Shown: one piece after another, positions 5,726 to 8,570 of the stretch
Layout of the letters: each line of letters begins with the position of its first letter
How positions within the stretch are numbered: position 1 is the stretch's first letter
Source of the DNA: Clostridia bacterium
GTDB taxonomy: Bacteria > Bacillota > Clostridia > Oscillospirales > Butyricicoccaceae
DNA: 8,570 nt
Direction of reading: 5' to 3'
NCBI GenBank assembly: GCA_017547995.1
Contig: JAFYNW010000253.1
Coordinates: forward strand, 1-8,570
The notes under the pieces: model-generated
The model's database searches: none
The model's input: only the letters and a program-made list of their open reading frames with translations
What the model was told of the DNA's origin: nothing
Made by a program: the position numbers and the translations under genes

Positions 5726-6835
5726 CTATGCGAATGTCTTTGTAACCTTAGGCATTACTTCGCTGACCTTGATGTTCTGAGGACATACCTTTTCACACTT
5801 CTTGCAAGCACGGCAAGCGTCAGCCTTGATTTCGAGAGCTTCGTATTCAGCCTTGGCAGGGCCCATACCGTGGCTTGCGCTCTTGTTGTAAGAGGCAAAG
5901 ATAACAGGGATGTTGAGGCCGAATGGGCAAGGCATACAGTATTCGCACTTTGTGCAGTCAACGAGAGAAGCTCTGTCGAAGATTTCCTTAGCCTTGGCGT
6001 AGATTGCGCGTTCTTCTTCCTTTACCATACCAACAGAGCTGCGGGATGCGTATTCAAGATTCTGAGCAACCTGTTCAGGCTCTGTCATACCGCTGAGGAG
6101 AAGGCTGACTTCTTCCTGGTCCCAAAGCCAGTCGAGAGCATATTCAACGTGGCTCTTTCCTTCAGGGAAAGCAGCAGCAACGTGAGGCGCAAGGTTAGCA
6201 AGCTTGCCACCGAGGAGTGGCTCCATGATTACAACGCCAAGACCCTTGGATGCAGCATACTTGAGGCCTTCTGTACCAGCCTGATGATGTGTGTTGATGT
6301 AGTTATACTGAATCTGGCAGAATTCCCAGCCATCGTAGAAGTCGATGATTTCCTTGAAAGTAGCAAGGTCATCATGGAAGGAGAAGCCGATGTGACGGAT
6401 TTTGCCCTCAGCCTTAGCCTTTTCAAGCTTTTCAACGAGATTGAACTTCTTTACCTTTTCTTCAAAGCGTTCACGGTTGAGCGCGTGAAGGAGATAGAAG
6501 TCGATGTGGTCTGTGTCGAGCTTCTGAAGCTGTTCATCGAGGATTTTTTCGAAATCGTCAGCGCATTCAAGCTTTGGCATAGGCATCTTGTCAGCAAGAT
6601 ATACCTTTTCACGGTAGCCATCCTTGAGAGCCTTACCAACAACGATTTCACTTGTGCCCTGATGATAAGGGTAAGCCGTGTCAACGTAGTTTACGCCGCT
6701 GTCGATAGCGTGGCGAATCATTGCGATAGCCTTTTCTTCCATGATTGTCTTGTCTTCGTTGATAGGAAGACGCATACAGCCGAAACCGAGAGCCGAAACT
6801 TCAGCGCCTGTATTACCGAACTTTCTGTAATTCAT
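5726..6835 (-). CDS. Aldo/keto reductase with C-terminal 4Fe-4S ferredoxin domain
   Basis: This is a 369-residue cytoplasmic oxidoreductase. The N-terminal TIM barrel (about 1-280) has the aldo/keto reductase tetrad: Asp52 and Tyr57 in VDTAYPYHQG, Lys83 in LADKMP and His117 in YLLHAL. The opening MNYRKFGNTGAEVSALGFGC is typical. The C-terminus carries two iron-sulfur motifs, Cys294/297/300/303 (CTKCEYCMPCP) and Cys341/344/347/351 (CRACKKCEKVCP), as in the ferredoxin-fused group common in anaerobes (COG1453-like). The family reduces carbonyls with NAD(P)H; the clusters suggest electron transfer with ferredoxin or a related partner. Physiological substrate is unknown. An ATG six codons upstream (6853) is rejected because GGAGG at 6842-6846 lies within those codons and is spaced 6 bases from the ATG at 6835. 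It leads a two-gene unit with the EamA transporter. Confidence 0.92.
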   Translation of the reverse strand: MNYRKFGNTGAEVSALGFGCMRLPINEDKTIMEEKAIAMIRHAIDSGVNYVDTAYPYHQGTSEIVVGKALKDGYREKVYLADKMPMPKLECADDFEKILDEQLQKLDTDHIDFYLLHALNRERFEEKVKKFNLVEKLEKAKAEGKIRHIGFSFHDDLATFKEIIDFYDGWEFCQIQYNYINTHHQAGTEGLKYAASKGLGVVIMEPLLGGKLANLAPHVAAAFPEGKSHVEYALDWLWDQEEVSLLLSGMTEPEQVAQNLEYASRSSVGMVKEEERAIYAKAKEIFDRASLVDCTKCEYCMPCPFGLNIPVIFASYNKSASHGMGPAKAEYEALEIKADACRACKKCEKVCPQNIKVSEVMPKVTKTFA

Positions 6836-6841
6836 AATTTT

Positions 6842-6846
6842 CCTCC
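6842..6846 (-). promoter_or_regulatory. Ribosome binding site that fixes the reductase start
   Basis: GGAGG on the - strand is followed by AAAATT and the ATG at 6835-6833. The upstream in-frame ATG at 6853 overlaps this site and has no site of its own. Confidence 0.8.
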
Positions 6847-6872
6847 ATAACATTATATGTCTTTATATCCCA

Positions 6873-6901
6873 ATTATACCACTTTGAAAATATGGTGTCA
6901 A
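6873..6901 (-). promoter_or_regulatory. Consensus sigma-A promoter of the reductase-transporter unit
   Basis: On the - strand, TTGACA (6901-6896) is followed by a 17-base spacer and TATAAT (6878-6873). The spacer ends TGG, giving an extended -10 (TGGTATAAT). Both hexamers match the consensus perfectly. Transcription should begin near 6866, leaving a leader of about 30 bases before the ATG at 6835. Confidence 0.88.
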
Positions 6902-6903
6902 TG

Positions 6904-6937
6904 AAAAGCAAAAGGCCCATCGTATGATGAGCCTTTT
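6904..6937 (-). terminator. Rho-independent terminator of the lipid kinase-membrane protein unit
   Basis: The - strand reads AAAAGGCTCATC, loop ATAC, GATGGGCCTTTT, then GC and TTTT. The stem is 12 bp with one U-G wobble; on the + strand the same position is a C-A mismatch, so the structure favours - strand transcription. It begins four bases after the stop codon at 6941-6943 and insulates the next promoter at 6901. Confidence 0.8.
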
Positions 6938-6940
6938 TAA

Positions 6941-7450
6941 CTATAATTTTCTGATAATTTTGCCGAGATATTTGTCGATAATCGCGTCGGCGAATGGAAT
7001 CACCTTGTCGTAAATCATAAAGCAAAGGTCGGAGACAACAATGAGAATTATCATCATGCCAGGGTCTGCCGCCTGAGGAATGAGATAAAGAATAACGGCA
7101 AGCTCGATAAGTCCGAAAGCCACTGTGAAAAAGACAAGCTTTGCAATAAAGCCAATCTTTTCAGGAAGCTTCTGGAATAGCGGTCTTATGATAGGATAAA
7201 GACCGAAAGTGAAGAAAAATATCAGATTCTGCTCGATGTCCGTCACAAGCATAAAGCATATAACGCTGACACAAAGCCACATCAATACGTGATATTTTTT
7301 GCCGTAGGCATTGCCCACGGGGACGAGCATAAGACCTGCAATCATCGGTGAAATATAAACGCCAACACCGAGTACAGCGCCGATAATCATAATGACAACG
7401 GCAAGCGCGGACATCATTCCGCAGGTCGAAACTATTTTGGATTTTTTCAT
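6941..7450 (-). CDS. Small polytopic membrane protein, ECF S-component/MptD-like
   Basis: This is a 169-residue, very hydrophobic protein with about five or six predicted helices and a basic end (KYLGKIIRKL). Visible landmarks are an N-terminal MKKSK, then MMSALAVVIMIIGAVLGVGV, the loop GNAYGKKYHV, the motif FGLYPIIRPLFQKLP near residue 85-100, and a late MIYDKVIPFADA. The alternation of helices and the YPII-K/R-P loop recall small membrane proteins annotated as ECF-transporter S-component (MptD-like) in Clostridia, but no ligand can be assigned. The start is taken at 7450, where ATGA overlaps the TGA of the lipid kinase, with AAGGTG 9 bases upstream; a start at 7489 would add 13 residues inside the kinase. 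Translational coupling implies matched expression with the kinase. The terminator follows directly. Confidence 0.72.
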   Translation of the reverse strand: MKKSKIVSTCGMMSALAVVIMIIGAVLGVGVYISPMIAGLMLVPVGNAYGKKYHVLMWLCVSVICFMLVTDIEQNLIFFFTFGLYPIIRPLFQKLPEKIGFIAKLVFFTVAFGLIELAVILYLIPQAADPGMMIILIVVSDLCFMIYDKVIPFADAIIDKYLGKIIRKL

Positions 7451-8340
7451 ATACTTCTGCACCTTAACTGGAATGCCTTGTTGAGACATTCGATAGTAAT
7501 ATTTCTTTCGCCGTGAGCCTTTTCGCCGTCGAGAGTCCAGTCCATATTTTCAGGAGCGACGATGGTCATTCTCGAAGCCTTGACGAATGTAACCATGGCA
7601 CACTGATAGGTCTTGCGGCGCATAGCCTGAATACATTCGACAACCTCGTTTCTGTCCTTCGGCTTGCGTGCGAGCAATACCTCAAACAAGCCGTCGCTCA
7701 TATCGACAGTGCCGCTTGAAAAGTTGAGCACACCGCCAAGTCGGGTAGAGTTTGAAATAGCACCGAAGATGAAATCATCCTCGATAATCTGCCCGTTGTC
7801 AAGCTCAACCCTGACGCGATAAGTCTTTATCTGGGAGAGCTCCTGAGCGCTGTTGAGAATGTAAGCCGCACGGCCCATAATGTTTTTCATTTCCTGCGGT
7901 GTGGAGTAGCTTGTCTTTGTAAACATACCGAAGGATGCCGCGTATGAAAAATATCTGCCGTTGAATGTGCCAACGTCGAGAATGATATTTCTGCCGCTGA
8001 CGATATCGTAGGCGGCATGGACAAGGTCGGTTGAAAGATTGAGAGTGGATGCGTAATCGTTGGTCGAGCCGCAAGGGATATAGCCTATCGGAATATTCTT
8101 TCCGCTTTTGAGCACACCCGAGATTGTTTCGGTAAAAGTGCCGTCACCGCCGCAGCAGACCACAAGACCGGTCTCCTCTGCATAGCGGATGATAGCCTGC
8201 TCGCCGTCACCTGCACAGCTTGTGATGTGAGTGATAACTGCGTAGCCCGAGCGGTTGAAGATATCGATTATATCGGCAAGATGCCTGCAGGCCTTACGCT
8301 GACCTGCCTGTGGATTTACAATTAAAAGAAGCTTTTCCAT
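7447..8340 (-). CDS. Diacylglycerol/lipid kinase, DgkB/YegS family
   Basis: This is a 297-residue cytoplasmic or membrane-associated kinase, the usual length for the family, that phosphorylates diacylglycerol or a related lipid with ATP. The N-terminal ATP-binding lobe has VNPQAGQ (8-14), the nucleotide-binding GGDGT (64-68) and GSTND (91-95, canonical GTxND). The C-terminal beta-rich lobe has LGGVLNFSSGTVDMSDGLFEV and ends with the catalytic-type LDGE, Glu273. In Gram-positive bacteria the family recycles diacylglycerol from lipoteichoic acid synthesis back to phosphatidic acid; the true substrate here is unproven. The ATG lies two bases after the upstream membrane protein's stop and has only a weak ribosome site, suggesting translational coupling. 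Its TGA overlaps the next gene's ATG. Confidence 0.9.
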   Translation of the reverse strand: MEKLLLIVNPQAGQRKACRHLADIIDIFNRSGYAVITHITSCAGDGEQAIIRYAEETGLVVCCGGDGTFTETISGVLKSGKNIPIGYIPCGSTNDYASTLNLSTDLVHAAYDIVSGRNIILDVGTFNGRYFSYAASFGMFTKTSYSTPQEMKNIMGRAAYILNSAQELSQIKTYRVRVELDNGQIIEDDFIFGAISNSTRLGGVLNFSSGTVDMSDGLFEVLLARKPKDRNEVVECIQAMRRKTYQCAMVTFVKASRMTIVAPENMDWTLDGEKAHGERNITIECLNKAFQLRCRSI

Positions 8341-8342
8341 AG

Positions 8343-8570
8343 TTATTTCTGTTTTGTTTCAAAAATGGTCTTGATTCCGCAGTATACAAGATAAGCGGCA
8401 ACGATGAGCGAGCCGATAAAATCAAGCCATACGGAAATCTGTGAATCAGGCATGAATACGACAGAGAGGAGCGCGATTGTGATACAGCTGTCCACCATGC
8501 TTTTTGCTCTGTAAAGGCGGGACTGCACGGCAATGATAGGGTTAGGCTCAGCCTTGTTGAGCTTGGCATA
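8343..8570 (-). CDS. Cation-diffusion-facilitator-like membrane protein, C-terminal part
   Basis: The gene runs in from beyond the window end; 75 residues are visible, and the GTG at 8528 is internal because the frame stays open to 8570. The segment AKLNKAEPNPIIAVQSRLYR leads into two hydrophobic helices (about SCITIALLSVVF and LDFIGSLIVAAYLVYCGIKT), matching the last two membrane helices of CDF transporters, where a helix ending in LD and a GIK turn is usual. It ends FETKQK straight after the membrane, so the cytoplasmic metal-sensing domain of full-length CDF proteins is absent. KSMVD stands roughly where the metal-binding HxxxD is expected, so metal transport is doubtful. It is the first visible gene of the kinase operon. 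Confidence 0.65.
   Translation of the reverse strand, partial: YAKLNKAEPNPIIAVQSRLYRAKSMVDSCITIALLSVVFMPDSQISVWLDFIGSLIVAAYLVYCGIKTIFETKQK

Noticed and set aside
5684..6850. A 388-codon open frame on the + strand
   Set aside because: It is the exact antisense shadow of the well-supported reductase gene, has a Cys/Leu/Val-rich sequence with no recognisable domain, and arises from the reductase's codon bias.
7451..7489. Longer start for the small membrane protein at 7489
   Set aside because: It lies deep inside the kinase gene; the ATG at 7450 with its ATGA overlap and AAGGTG site is much better supported.

Overview
The window looks like chromosome from a low-to-moderate GC, Gram-positive anaerobe of the class Clostridia, probably a gut Oscillospiraceae/Ruminococcaceae-type bacterium. 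The reasons are strong AGGAGG-type ribosome sites, sortase and LPXTG-like surface proteins, a SipW-type signal peptide, a ferredoxin-fused aldo/keto reductase, and protein families typical of that group. The taxonomic placement is inference; no marker gene is present.

Positions 1-4760 (+ strand) hold a surface-structure cluster. A large secreted protein, whose start lies outside the window, carries the end of a VWA domain, a pilin-like domain, three tandem repeats of about 97 residues and a Cna-B-like C-terminal domain. Its reading frame is broken by an in-frame TAA at 2124-2126, after which the same frame continues as convincing protein to 2462. Next come a SipW-dependent TasA/camelysin-like protein (2480-3067) and a Sec-exported protein with a Pro/Asp-rich stalk and a VPKTG sorting signal (3081-3911). 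A strong terminator (3922-3952) follows, then a GTG-initiated class B sortase (3990-4760). Together these look like the parts of a sortase-anchored pilus or matrix fibre: a VWA/Cna-B adhesin, a TasA-like subunit, a wall-anchored base protein and the enzyme that joins them. The terminator before the sortase would keep enzyme expression below that of the structural proteins.

Positions 4761-8570 are transcribed on the - strand and converge on the sortase at a bidirectional terminator (4778-4804). There are two transcription units. The downstream one starts at a textbook sigma-A promoter (6873-6901) and encodes an aldo/keto reductase with two C-terminal 4Fe-4S motifs (5726-6835) and an EamA/DMT-family transporter (4812-5708). 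The upstream one runs in from beyond the window: the C-terminus of a cation-diffusion-facilitator-like membrane protein (8343-8570), a DgkB/YegS-family lipid kinase (7447-8340), and a small polytopic membrane protein (6941-7450) coupled to the kinase by an ATGA overlap. It ends at a terminator at 6904-6937.

No RNA genes, CRISPR arrays, insertion sequences or origins were seen. No gene-free stretch longer than about 90 bases exists. The most notable points are the in-frame stop in the adhesin, its tandem repeats, and the mix of SipW-type and LPXTG-type export within one sortase cluster.
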